Counted from the first letter of the stretch, positions 6,689-12,725 are shown. The stretch is 12,725 nucleotides of DNA from Promethearchaeota archaeon (GCA_016839425.1 JAEOUI010000052.1:1-12725), one strand, 5' to 3'. The notes: generated from the sequence alone by a model not told the origin. Numbers and translations are program-made.

Positions 6689-7113
6689 GGATTGAGTTTA
6701 ACTTTTGGTAGTGGAGGAAGTGCTTGTACTTTTTTCGAGATATCCTCGACTGATCGCACGAAATTTTCTACTTCGGCCGCAGCACAGAAATATTGTTCTA
6801 TTCGATTTTCGCTAATTCCCAAATGAGAAAATAATTTCTTCAAGAACAACACGTGCTTATTCGTATTTATGTTGGCTTGACCATAATCACATTCTCCTTT
6901 ATGGCAAGATATTATAGCTACACCATCGGCACCGTTAAGAAAAGCTTCCATAATAATATGTATTCCAATTCTTCCAGTACATCGAACTCGAACCAAATGA
7001 AAATTTGACGAATACGACTTTCTTGTCGTTCCAGTCAAGTCTGCTGCCGAATATCCTCATTTTTCGCAACCAAATGCAATGATATTTCTTGATTTATCAT
7101 GTATTTCTTCCAT
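6682..7113 (-). CDS. mvhD: MvhD/VhuD-type electron-transfer subunit, selenoprotein (Sec19)
   Basis: 143 residues if the in-frame TGA at 7059-7057 is read as selenocysteine. MvhD carries a [2Fe-2S] cluster that passes electrons from a hydrogenase, formate dehydrogenase or FrhB-type partner into HdrA. The N-terminus reads IIAFGCEKUGYSAAD, matching the family's CxxC-x-Y-x-x-AD pattern with Sec in the second Cys position. Further ligand-type residues are Cys45 in RCTGR, Cys70 and Cys75 in CHKGEC, and Cys110. Without readthrough only a fragment lacking the first motif could be made, from an internal start. The ATG at 7113 is preceded by AGGTG at 7124-7120. hdrA ends 18 bases upstream, so the two are surely cotranscribed. 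The methanogen homologue VhuD is also a known selenoprotein. A SECIS-like element overlaps the stop codon. Confidence 0.92.
7057..7059 (-). other. in-frame UGA read as selenocysteine, MvhD codon 19
   Basis: TGA on the minus strand in frame with the ATG at 7113, within CEKUGYSAAD. The family has Cys at this position (CxxC). Conserved MvhD residues lie on both sides and the frame is kept, so this is recoding and not a broken gene. Confidence 0.92.
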
Positions 7114-7119
7114 ATTCTA

Positions 7120-7124
7120 CACCT
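7120..7124 (-). promoter_or_regulatory. Shine-Dalgarno site of mvhD
   Basis: AGGTG lies 6 bases before the ATG at 7113, inside AAAAAGGTGTA. The same string precedes hdrA. The match supports this start, which lies upstream of the UGA codon. Confidence 0.65.
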
Positions 7125-7131
7125 TTTTCGT

Positions 7132-9138
7132 TTAGTCACTAATCGATTCGTTGATTGGTTTGGACTGATTTATATAATCATCGATCTTGCCAATACCCTT
7201 AATTTCTTCCTCAAATTGTATATCCCTGTAATATTTTAGATCAATCGCTCTAGCAGGACAGGATGTAACACAAGCGCCACATCCCTTACATTTTAAATCA
7301 TCAACGATCGCAATCTCGTTCTCGTCAACTTTAATCGCTCCAAAATCACAAGTCTTTTCGCATCTTTGACATCCCATGCATAAAGATTCGTTCACTTCGG
7401 CAATTATGAGTTCTTGACTTAATGTATCACTGGATAATAAAACAGATACTTTACTAGAAGCACCCAAAGCTGAGGAAACCGAATATGGAATGTTTTTTGG
7501 ACCTGCGGCACAACCACAAATGTAAATTCCTGTATCTTTAGTTTCAACAGGTTTTAAACAACCGTGAACTTCAGAAAGGAAGCCACTGGGCCCCTTGCTT
7601 AAGCCCATAATTTCAGCCAATTCGTAAGTACCTTTTGAAGGTACGATGCCTGTAGAAAGAACAACAAGATCAAAATCCATTGATGTAACTTGATCCTCCA
7701 AAGTATTATCAAAGAAAAGTCGCATTGTCCCATTAGGGTTAAGCTTTATGTCTCCAGGTTTTCCTTTGATGAAAGTAATGTTTTGCCCACGAATATTTCT
7801 GTAATATTCCTCATTTCCCTTGTCCCAAGTCCTAATATCCATATAAAACATCGTAATATCCATATCAGGATATTCTTGTTTTAACAATTGGGAATTTTTC
7901 AACGAAACATTACAACACACGGCAGAACAATATGGATTAGCGTTCAAGCTTCTCGATCCCACGCATTGAATCATTGCAACATTTTTTGGAATATCTCCAT
8001 TAGAAACTCTATAGACATGACCACCGGTTGGACCTATAGGACTTAACATTCTTTCCAATTCTATTTGAGTAATGACATCAGGATAAATTCCGTAGTTATA
8101 CTCATTCGTTTTGATTATTGGATATTCGTCCCAACCAGTAGCAACGATAACAGCCCCAACCGTTACATCGACGATTTGTTCCTCTTGATCAAATAAAATT
8201 GCCTCTGCTGGACAAGCTCGCTCACAAGCCTTACAGCCTATACAAGACGACTTATCGATGACAGCATATTTTGGTACGGCTTGAGGAAAAGGTATGTAAA
8301 TTGCACCTCGTTCCCCAATACCCCTATCAAATTCGTTTGGCATTTTTACTGGGCACTTTGTTGTGCATAATCCACATCCTGTACACTTGCTCTCGTCTAT
8401 ATATCGAGGATTCTTGCGAATTTTAACTTTATAATCTCCCGTAATTCCTTTAAATTCAATAATATCGCTATAGGTAAAGAGATTAATGTTTGGATGCTTG
8501 GCGGCATTTACCATTATTGGAGCCAAGACTCATATTCCACAATCATCAGTTGGAAAAATTCGATCTAACTGTGCCATTTTTCCTCCAATTGTCGCCTCTT
8601 TCTCAACTAAATAGACTTCAATTCCTTGCGATGCCAAGTCTAATGCAGCATTCATTCCAGCGATACCTGCACCAGCGACTAAGGCAGCTTTTTTAAGTGG
8701 GATTTCTTTTCTCGGTACCGATTCTAATTGTCTTGATCGATTAATGCCAGCTAATAATAATCTTTTGGCTTTTTCAGTCGCTCCTTTTTTATCACCTTGA
8801 TGAACAAACGAACAATGTTCTCGCATGTTTACCATTTGAAAATAATAAGGACTTAATCCCGCTTCCATTAAGACCGCACGATATGTAGGTTCGTGAATTT
8901 TAGGTGTACACGCAGCCACGACGATTCTATTTAGTCCCAATTCAAGAATATCGTTTTTAATTTGTTGTTGCCCTGGATCACTACAAGTAAACTTGTTCAT
9001 CCTAGCAACAACAACATTTGGTAAAGGTTCGGCAAATTCTCTCAGTTCAACGCAATCAACATGTAGTCCGATGTTAACACCTCACTCACACACGTAAACT
9101 CCGATTCTCACATTATTAATGGTCTGATTTTCAGACAT
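7132..9138 (-). CDS. hdrA: HdrA, heterodisulfide reductase flavin-bifurcating subunit with two selenocysteines
   Basis: 668 residues when two in-frame TGA codons (9084-9082 and 8532-8530) are read as Sec19 and Sec203. HdrA is the cytoplasmic FAD subunit that splits electron pairs between ferredoxin and a disulfide via HdrBC. N-terminal domain: VYVCEUGVNIG (14-24), CSDPGQ from Cys52, ACTPK with Cys77, and REHC ending at Cys109. FAD/NAD fold: GAGIAG at 156-161. Sec203 lies in FPTDDCGIUVLAPIMV, a position where methanogen HdrA carries Cys or Sec. Ferredoxin motifs follow at Cys252/255/258/262, Cys299/302/305/309, Cys587/590/593/597 and Cys617/620/623/627. Cys392 and YCSAVCC (403-409) match the FAD-near cluster. 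Length is normal for the family. The start has an AGGTG Shine-Dalgarno. mvhD follows 18 bases later. HdrB and HdrC are not in the window. No separate SECIS was found near the hdrA stop. Confidence 0.93.
8530..8532 (-). other. in-frame UGA read as selenocysteine, HdrA codon 203
   Basis: TGA in frame between conserved DDCGI and VLAPIMV. In relatives the residue is Cys, or Sec in some methanogens. Reading resumes immediately and stays open for 465 codons with all expected Fe-S motifs. Confidence 0.93.
9082..9084 (-). other. in-frame UGA read as selenocysteine, HdrA codon 19
   Basis: TGA in frame within VYVCEUGVNIG. HdrA proteins typically have a C-x-C pair here (VYVCHCG type), so the second Cys is replaced. 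Upstream codons back to the ATG at 9138 keep the family's start. Downstream codons continue into LPNVVVARMNKFTCSDPG, again as in the family. Confidence 0.9.
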
Positions 9139-9145
9139 TATATTA

Positions 9146-9150
9146 CACCT
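9146..9150 (-). promoter_or_regulatory. Shine-Dalgarno site of hdrA
   Basis: AGGTG lies 7 bases before the ATG at 9138, in the same AAAAAGGTGTA context as mvhD. It decides the start upstream of the first UGA and argues against an internal start at 9000. Confidence 0.65.
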
Positions 9151-9189
9151 TTTTGAGAAATGTCACCAATATTATTTTTTTATTATACG

Positions 9190-9207
9190 ATTAGAAATAA
9201 TTCTAAT
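9190..9207. promoter_or_regulatory. inverted repeat in the hdrA promoter region
   Basis: ATTAGAA (9190-9196) and TTCTAAT (9201-9207) form a perfect 7-base inverted repeat with a 4-base spacer, 52-69 bases before the hdrA ATG. TATA-like sequences lie on either side (about 9180-9190 and 9216-9228). The arrangement is that of an operator for a dimeric regulator, but no regulator is identified and A+T-rich DNA gives such repeats by chance. Confidence 0.35.
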
Positions 9208-9400
9208 TCCTTGATTTGTATAATAATGGAATAAATTTATTTTTTCTGATTAAACTTAATAATTTTAATTGCTCATATTCGAATTATCACGATCGAATTA
9301 CAACATTATCATCTAAGAATCGAAACATTTGATTTGTCATTTCGATTATTTTGACTAAAATAAAAAATATGTGTATTAGTTGATTAGTTTTTAGCGTCTT

Positions 9401-9439
9401 AATAGATTAAGATTTCAATCTATTTTCGAACGAAATCTT
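9401..9439 (+). repeat. two interlocked 8-base inverted repeats
   Basis: The region 9139-9553 contains no gene. Within it AATAGATT (9401-9408) pairs with AATCTATT (9417-9424), and AAGATTTC (9409-9416) pairs with GAAATCTT (9432-9439). Both are perfect, and the order is that of an H-type pseudoknot. The downstream stretch is T-rich. It may be part of a leader of the small gene at 9554, a small RNA, or chance. Confidence 0.4.
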
Positions 9440-9553
9440 TCTTTTATTCAAGAATAATAATTATTGAATTAATTTATTATTAGTTGTCAAGACTGATTCT
9501 TTTTAAGTAGAAGAATTTGTTAACCTTTTTTTTTTTATTTCCTTTTCTATCTC

Positions 9554-9733
9554 ATGTCAGAAAAATCTAATATTGAGACCTTTGCTAACGAGTTTATGGT
9601 AGCAGAAGGCCTTAAAGGCAAGGCTAAACGAATGAAAATTATGAAAATCGTCGAACAAGTTGGATTTGACATAAAAAAGGTTAAAACGAGTTACCTTCGT
9701 TCAACAATCAACGAAAGGATTATTCATCATTGA
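9554..9733 (+). CDS. small protein of 59 residues, unknown function
   Basis: An ATG-to-TGA frame encoding a Lys-rich, mostly helical protein that begins MSEKSNIETFANEF and includes KAKRMKIMKIVEQVGFDIKK. Codon use and amino-acid pattern look coding. No family is recognised. Its size and charge would allow a nucleic-acid-binding role, but no motif proves it. No Shine-Dalgarno is seen; a pyrimidine-rich tract precedes the ATG. An 8-base perfect hairpin plus T tract lies across the stop codon. It is the only gene here that would end in TGA. Confidence 0.5.
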   Translation: MSEKSNIETFANEFMVAEGLKGKAKRMKIMKIVEQVGFDIKKVKTSYLRSTINERIIHH

Positions 9734-9751
9734 ATTCATCAATGATTTTTG
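9726..9751 (+). terminator. hairpin plus T tract at the end of the small gene
   Basis: ATCATTGA (9726-9733) and TCAATGAT (9739-9746) form a perfect 8-base stem with a 5-base loop, followed directly by T residues (9747-9750). The stop codon of the 59-residue gene is inside the stem. The shape is that of an intrinsic terminator, supporting transcription in the plus direction. Confidence 0.5.
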
Positions 9752-9818
9752 AAAGAATTTATAAAAAAGAGTTTTTTCATCCCCCTTTTAATAAAAGATA
9801 AGTATTTTCAAGTAACTT

Positions 9819-10196
9819 TTAAAAAATAATTAAATCTCCTTCAATACTATAAGGTAATATACCCTTTAAAATTAATATTTCGAGCTCTCTTCGAAACTCA
9901 CCGTCCTTAATATCAATATCTACCCGTTGCCTAATTAATTCACTCAGCTCATTAACTGATATTGTTTTCTGTTGGATCGTCAATTCTTTCATAACTTTTA
10001 CAATTGTTTGCTGGTTGAGAAGAGAATGTGCATTCGAAAGGAGTTGATAAAGCTTGTGCGTCAGCTTGTAATCGAATTCTCCGTTTTTCTCAATTATTTT
10101 TAACTTTTCTAATATAACGATGGCTTCCTTGAATTTTTCGTTTTTCATTAGTTCTTGAGCCTCGTTTAATCGTTTTACGAATTTTTCCAATTCCAT
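9819..10196 (-). CDS. helical-repeat plus winged-helix small protein
   Basis: 125 residues. Residues 1-65 form amphipathic helices of TPR type (for example AQELMKNEKFKEAIVILEKL, 13-32). Residues 70-125 look like a winged helix: a helix in TIQQKTISVNELSELI, a recognition-type helix in EFRRELEILILKGIL, and a closing strand pair ending GDLIIF. Short helical repeats followed by a winged helix are the plan of PCI domains (proteasome lid, COP9, eIF3) and of some ESCRT-II and transcription proteins, but at 125 residues it is much shorter than those. No Cys or catalytic motif is visible. The ATG at 10196 is preceded by AAAAGGT as a weak Shine-Dalgarno. It is divergent from the NifU-type gene with 153 bases between. 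Function is not assigned. Confidence 0.65.
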   Translation of the reverse strand: MELEKFVKRLNEAQELMKNEKFKEAIVILEKLKIIEKNGEFDYKLTHKLYQLLSNAHSLLNQQTIVKVMKELTIQQKTISVNELSELIRQRVDIDIKDGEFRRELEILILKGILPYSIEGDLIIF

Positions 10197-10324
10197 TTGA
10201 AGTTACCTTTTAATTATAATATTTGACGCCGATTTAATTGATATAGCGCTTTCTTAGTGATAAAATTTTTTTTATTTTATAAAGGTAAGGCTTAAGTTTT
10301 TGAAATAATTTAGTAAATTTAGAA

Positions 10325-10337
10325 TTTATATTTTAAA
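10325..10337 (+). promoter_or_regulatory. TATA box of the NifU-type gene
   Basis: TTTATATTTTAAA lies 13-25 bases before the ATG at 10350. That spacing would start the message at or very near the ATG, giving a leaderless transcript, common in archaea. The rest of the divergent space 10197-10324 holds no other clear element. Confidence 0.45.
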
Positions 10338-10349
10338 AAATGATAAAAT

Positions 10350-10583
10350 ATGGCAGTAAACAAGGATAAAGTAAAAGAAGTTCTGGAAAAAATTCGTCCA
10401 TCCTTGCAACGAGACGGTGGAGACGTGGAATTAGTAAACATCACGGATGACGGAATCGTTCAAGTGCGATTACAAGGCCATTGTGCGGGATGCGCACACG
10501 CTCAGATGACCCTTAAGATGGGGATCGAGAGAGCAATCCAACAATTTGTTCCAGAAGTAAAATCTGTAGAAAATGTTTTCTAA
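10350..10583 (+). CDS. NifU C-terminal-domain (Nfu-type) Fe-S cluster carrier
   Basis: 77 residues, a stand-alone Nfu domain. It binds or transfers a [4Fe-4S] cluster through the CxxC pair at Cys45 and Cys48 in GHCAGCAHAQMTLK, working as a dimer in the cytoplasm. Other family marks are IRPSLQRDGGDVEL (15-28) and the ending PEVKSVENVF. The length is normal for archaeal and bacterial single-domain Nfu proteins. The window encodes many Fe-S proteins (HdrA, MvhD, two FrhB-like proteins, a radical SAM enzyme) that would need such a carrier, although no direct link is shown. Transcription probably starts at the ATG. Confidence 0.9.
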   Translation: MAVNKDKVKEVLEKIRPSLQRDGGDVELVNITDDGIVQVRLQGHCAGCAHAQMTLKMGIERAIQQFVPEVKSVENVF

Positions 10584-10599
10584 TTTTTTTTTCCTTTTT
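10584..10599 (+). terminator. T tract after the NifU-type gene
   Basis: A long T/C run follows the TAA without delay, as expected for archaeal termination. The rest of 10600-10830 is A+T-rich with no gene. It holds a 7-base inverted repeat (GATGATC at 10688-10694 with GATCATC at 10711-10717), which I do not interpret. Confidence 0.55.
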
Positions 10600-10830
10600 C
10601 AATAATTTTCAAAAATTTTAAATTATTCACGAATGTATAAATATTTTTTATCTAAAAAAAATCTTGATGTTTAATATAATAAATATCGATGATCTATTAT
10701 TTTTTTATCTGATCATCAAATTAAGATATTTTTAAGCTAATTTTTCCCAGAATAGATTCATAAAATTGATGATAATCGATAGGTACAAAAATTTTTACAA
10801 TTCTAATTTAAATTTTATTGTGTATTGAAA

Positions 10831-10838
10831 AATATAAA
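10831..10838 (+). promoter_or_regulatory. TATA box of the PH-like protein gene
   Basis: AATATAAA lies 26-33 bases before the ATG at 10864. Standard archaeal spacing gives transcription starting a few bases before or at the ATG. No Shine-Dalgarno is seen, consistent with a near-leaderless message. Confidence 0.45.
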
Positions 10839-10863
10839 TTTTAACAAATAAACAATTTTAAAA

Positions 10864-11238
10864 ATGAATAAAGGAAAAGAATTAAAGACTAATTTAAAGG
10901 AAAATTATGACAAGGAAGATAGAAAAATTCTCTTAAAATCTCGGGGAGCAAATTTTTTTGGTCAAGAATCTAAAGGTGTTAGCCAAATGAGAGGTAATGG
11001 TAATTTGTTCTTGTATGAGAACGAGTTGTTTTTCAAACAATGGGTGCCAAAGAAAAATATTTCCATTCCTATAGATAAAATACACTCTGTTGAGGTAATA
11101 AAATCTCATCTACTCAAAACAAAAGCTGTCCCTCTTTTAAAGGTTATTTTTGAAAACGAGAAAAGCCAAAACGATTCTATAGCTTGGTTTGTTAGGAAAT
11201 TGGATAAGTGGATATCAACCATCAATTCATTACTCTAA
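10864..11238 (+). CDS. PH/GRAM-like domain small protein
   Basis: 124 residues. After a charged 25-residue N-terminus the protein has alternating short strands (GNLFLYENELFFKQW at 46-60, NISIPIDKIHSVEV at 65-78, PLLKVIFEN at 90-98) and a final amphipathic helix (IAWFVRKLDKWISTI, 106-120). Seven strands closed by a C-terminal helix is the pleckstrin-homology-like fold. The IPIDKIHSVEV stretch resembles the I-P-x-x-x-I-x-S-V strand of bacterial PH and GRAM-type domains. Such domains bind lipids or proteins. No transmembrane segment is present. The assignment is by pattern only. The gene stands alone between two T-tract-flanked spacers. Confidence 0.6.
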   Translation: MNKGKELKTNLKENYDKEDRKILLKSRGANFFGQESKGVSQMRGNGNLFLYENELFFKQWVPKKNISIPIDKIHSVEVIKSHLLKTKAVPLLKVIFENEKSQNDSIAWFVRKLDKWISTINSLL

Positions 11239-11269
11239 AAACTAACCTATAATTCCGAGTACCTTGAAT

Positions 11270-11280
11270 ATTTTTTTTCT
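11270..11280 (+). terminator. T tract after the PH-like gene
   Basis: A run of eight T followed by CT lies about 30 bases after the TAA ending at 11238. It is a candidate oligo-T terminator separating this gene from the radical SAM gene. Confidence 0.4.
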
Positions 11281-11344
11281 TATAATTAATTAAAATTCAT
11301 ATTATCAAATTATATTTTAAGCGATATTTATCATTAAAATCGAA

Positions 11345-11383
11345 TAATTTACATTGTATTTCATGTTTTTGTAATTTACATTG
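11345..11383 (+). repeat. 12-base direct repeat ending at the radical SAM start codon
   Basis: TAATTTACATTG occurs at 11345-11356 and again at 11372-11383, 27 bases apart. The last three bases of the second copy are the TTG start of the radical SAM gene. Perfect spacing of two copies at a start codon suggests a protein or RNA-binding site, but duplication by slippage is equally possible. Confidence 0.5.
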
Positions 11384-12725
11384 AAAAGCTACGATGTTAT
11401 ATTCATCCATCCACCAAAAAACATCTTGGAACATAAAAATAAGAGCCCTCGGTTTGCCCGAGGGAATTACATTTTCGTTCCAATGGGTACATTCGCAATT
11501 GCAGATCTCTTAGAACGAGAGGGATTTAGCGTTAAAGTCATTAATTACCCTTTCGAAAAAATCTTAGATCCAACATGGGATTTACAGAAATATCTCAAGA
11601 GATTCAATTTTGATGTATGTGGTATAGACTTACATTGGTTACATAATTCGTTTGGTGTAATAGAAGTTGCAAAAATTGTCAAGAAAGTTAATCCAAACGC
11701 TAAGATTCTTCTCGGGGGTTTTAGCGCTTCTTATTATCACGATGAACTTTTGAGAAACTTTAAAATCATTGATGGAATCATCAGAGGAGAAGGAGAAATT
11801 CCCTTTTTACAATACCTTCGGGAATTTAAAAAAGAAAATGGTTTGGAGAGCGTTCAGAATTTAACGTATAAAAATACCACTAGAAGTATAAAAATAAATC
11901 CCTTATCATATTGTGCCAAGAGTTTGGATCATCTTAATTTTACGAATTTCTCATTTTTAGAACACGCAAGGGAATACATCGAATCATGCAAAAAGATAAT
12001 GGGAATTCCCTTCAATTTATCGATTGGGAGGGGTTGTCCTTTTAATTGCCCCTTTTGTTCTGGTGGACAACAATCACAAAAGAGATTAACCGGTCGCACG
12101 AGCGTCCTTTTAAGAAATCCTAAAAGCGTTCTAGACGATATATGTACTATAGTTGATGATTATAGAGTAGAAAGCGTTTTTTTTGGGCACGGGACTTATC
12201 CTGCCAGTTTTAAATATTGGAAAGAATTGTTTGAATTAATTAAGAAAGAAAATTTAGATATAGGCGGGGATATTGAAATTTGGAGGCTACCTTTTCCTAA
12301 AAATATGTGGAAACTATATTATAACACATTTACACAACAAAGCTCTTCATTAAGCATTTCTCCTCGAACATTATCCCAAAAAGTTCAGAACAAAATAGCA
12401 AAGATATGCGATCCAACATTTCAATTCCCAGAAAATCAGATTAACGACTTAATCAAGAACGCAAATTTTTACGGCTTGACTTTAAGAATTTGGTTGACTA
12501 TTGGTTATCCATTTCAAACATTAAAAGATATAATGAGAGATTTCTATTTTACTTACAAGTGCTTTTGGAAATATGGTTTAAAAAAATCAAATTCTATCAC
12601 ATTTATGAACGAACCATATTATATATTCCCTAGTTCTCCCGTACACGAGTCTCCTGAAAAATTTGGGTTAAAATTAAAATATAAATCATATTTAGAAGTA
12701 ATGAACGCCTTTAAACACTCAAAAA
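11381..12725 (+). CDS. B12-binding radical SAM protein, 5' part (runs off the window)
   Basis: 448 codons are visible with no stop before the window end. The N-terminus reads SYDVIFIHPPKN and VPMGTFAIADLLEREGF, then LLGGFSASYY and IIRGEGE, matching the cobalamin-binding domain of class B radical SAM enzymes. The SAM [4Fe-4S] motif CPFNCPFC is at Cys219/223/226, in GRGCPFNCPFCSGG. Later elements include VESVFFGHGTYP and LTIGYPFQT, typical of the barrel. Members of this group methylate or rearrange substrates (BchE, P-methylase, hopanoid and lipid enzymes); the substrate cannot be told. The frame upstream is closed by TAA at 11372-11374 and no ATG or GTG lies between it and the conserved text, so TTG at 11381 is the only standard start. 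An ATG at 11394 is in another frame and closes early. The next in-frame ATG (11483) would remove the first part of the cobalamin domain. Confidence 0.85.
   Translation, partial: MKSYDVIFIHPPKNILEHKNKSPRFARGNYIFVPMGTFAIADLLEREGFSVKVINYPFEKILDPTWDLQKYLKRFNFDVCGIDLHWLHNSFGVIEVAKIVKKVNPNAKILLGGFSASYYHDELLRNFKIIDGIIRGEGEIPFLQYLREFKKENGLESVQNLTYKNTTRSIKINPLSYCAKSLDHLNFTNFSFLEHAREYIESCKKIMGIPFNLSIGRGCPFNCPFCSGGQQSQKRLTGRTSVLLRNPKSVLDDICTIVDDYRVESVFFGHGTYPASFKYWKELFELIKKENLDIGGDIEIWRLPFPKNMWKLYYNTFTQQSSSLSISPRTLSQKVQNKIAKICDPTFQFPENQINDLIKNANFYGLTLRIWLTIGYPFQTLKDIMRDFYFTYKCFWKYGLKKSNSITFMNEPYYIFPSSPVHESPEKFGLKLKYKSYLEVMNAFKHSK

Noticed and set aside
7085..7200. SECIS for hdrA around its stop codon
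   Set aside because: Several ATGA strings and short stems occur (for example TGATT with AATCA), but none places a GA on the 3' side opposite the UGA with helices on both sides.
8530..9000. internal start of HdrA at 9000 (MNKFTC)
   Set aside because: The conserved N-terminal text VYVC..GVNIG and VVVAR lies upstream in the same frame, and the ATG at 9138 has a Shine-Dalgarno identical to that of mvhD.
7132..9138. hdrA as two or three separate genes or a pseudogene broken by TGA codons
   Set aside because: The frame is kept across both TGA codons, each replaces a conserved Cys, all family motifs are intact on both sides, and the next gene shows the same pattern with a SECIS-like element after it.
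10688..10717. 7-base inverted repeat as a terminator or operator
   Set aside because: The spacer is 16 bases of nearly pure A/T, it lies far from either gene end, and such repeats are expected by chance in this composition.
1..12725. tRNA or rRNA genes, CRISPR arrays and insertion sequences
   Set aside because: No cloverleaf-type or rRNA-like GC-rich segment, no regularly spaced repeat and no transposase text or terminal inverted repeats were seen in either strand.

Overview
The window looks like chromosomal DNA of an Asgard archaeon, most likely of the Lokiarchaeia type. Three things point there. It holds a Rag/Gtr-type small GTPase with a C-terminal extension. It holds an archaeal heterodisulfide-reductase module (HdrA, MvhD, FrhB). 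That module has in-frame UGA codons at cysteine positions, followed by an RNA element built like a eukaryotic SECIS. The DNA is strongly A+T rich, genes are short and separated by T-tract terminators, and promoters resemble archaeal TATA boxes. The assignment rests on gene content only.

Layout. Positions 1-2548 (+): a FrhB-family iron-sulfur flavoprotein with an unusual C-terminal beta-rich domain, then a Rag-like GTPase. Positions 2779-5048 (+): a seven-helix membrane protein, a 240-base gap with decayed coding-like sequence, then a multi-domain beta protein that looks arrestin-like. Positions 5082-9138 (-): read in transcription order, hdrA, mvhD and a second frhB-like gene with an N-terminal helical extension. 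hdrA is broken by two TGA codons and mvhD by one. All three fall at conserved Cys positions and are read here as selenocysteine. Positions 9139-9553: a gene-free region with an inverted repeat near the hdrA promoter and an interlocked pair of inverted repeats. Positions 9554-12725: a 59-residue small protein, a helical plus winged-helix protein (-), a NifU-type Fe-S protein, a PH-like small protein, and the 5' part of a B12-binding radical SAM enzyme with a TTG start.

How the genes work together. HdrA, MvhD and FrhB are the usual flavin-bifurcating hub, its [2Fe-2S] electron-entry subunit and a subunit that exchanges electrons with F420, NAD(P)H or a similar carrier. No HdrB, HdrC or hydrogenase gene lies in the window, so the partners must be elsewhere. 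Use of Sec in HdrA and MvhD requires the Sec machinery (SelB/SBP2-like factors, tRNA-Sec), which is not here. The GTPase, seven-helix protein and arrestin-like protein form a second group whose joint role is open. A similar C-terminal beta module appears on both the first FrhB and the arrestin-like protein.

The strongest observations are the double-Sec HdrA plus Sec MvhD, the eukaryote-like SECIS overlapping the mvhD stop codon, the apparent absence of a SECIS belonging to hdrA alone, and the shared C-terminal module.
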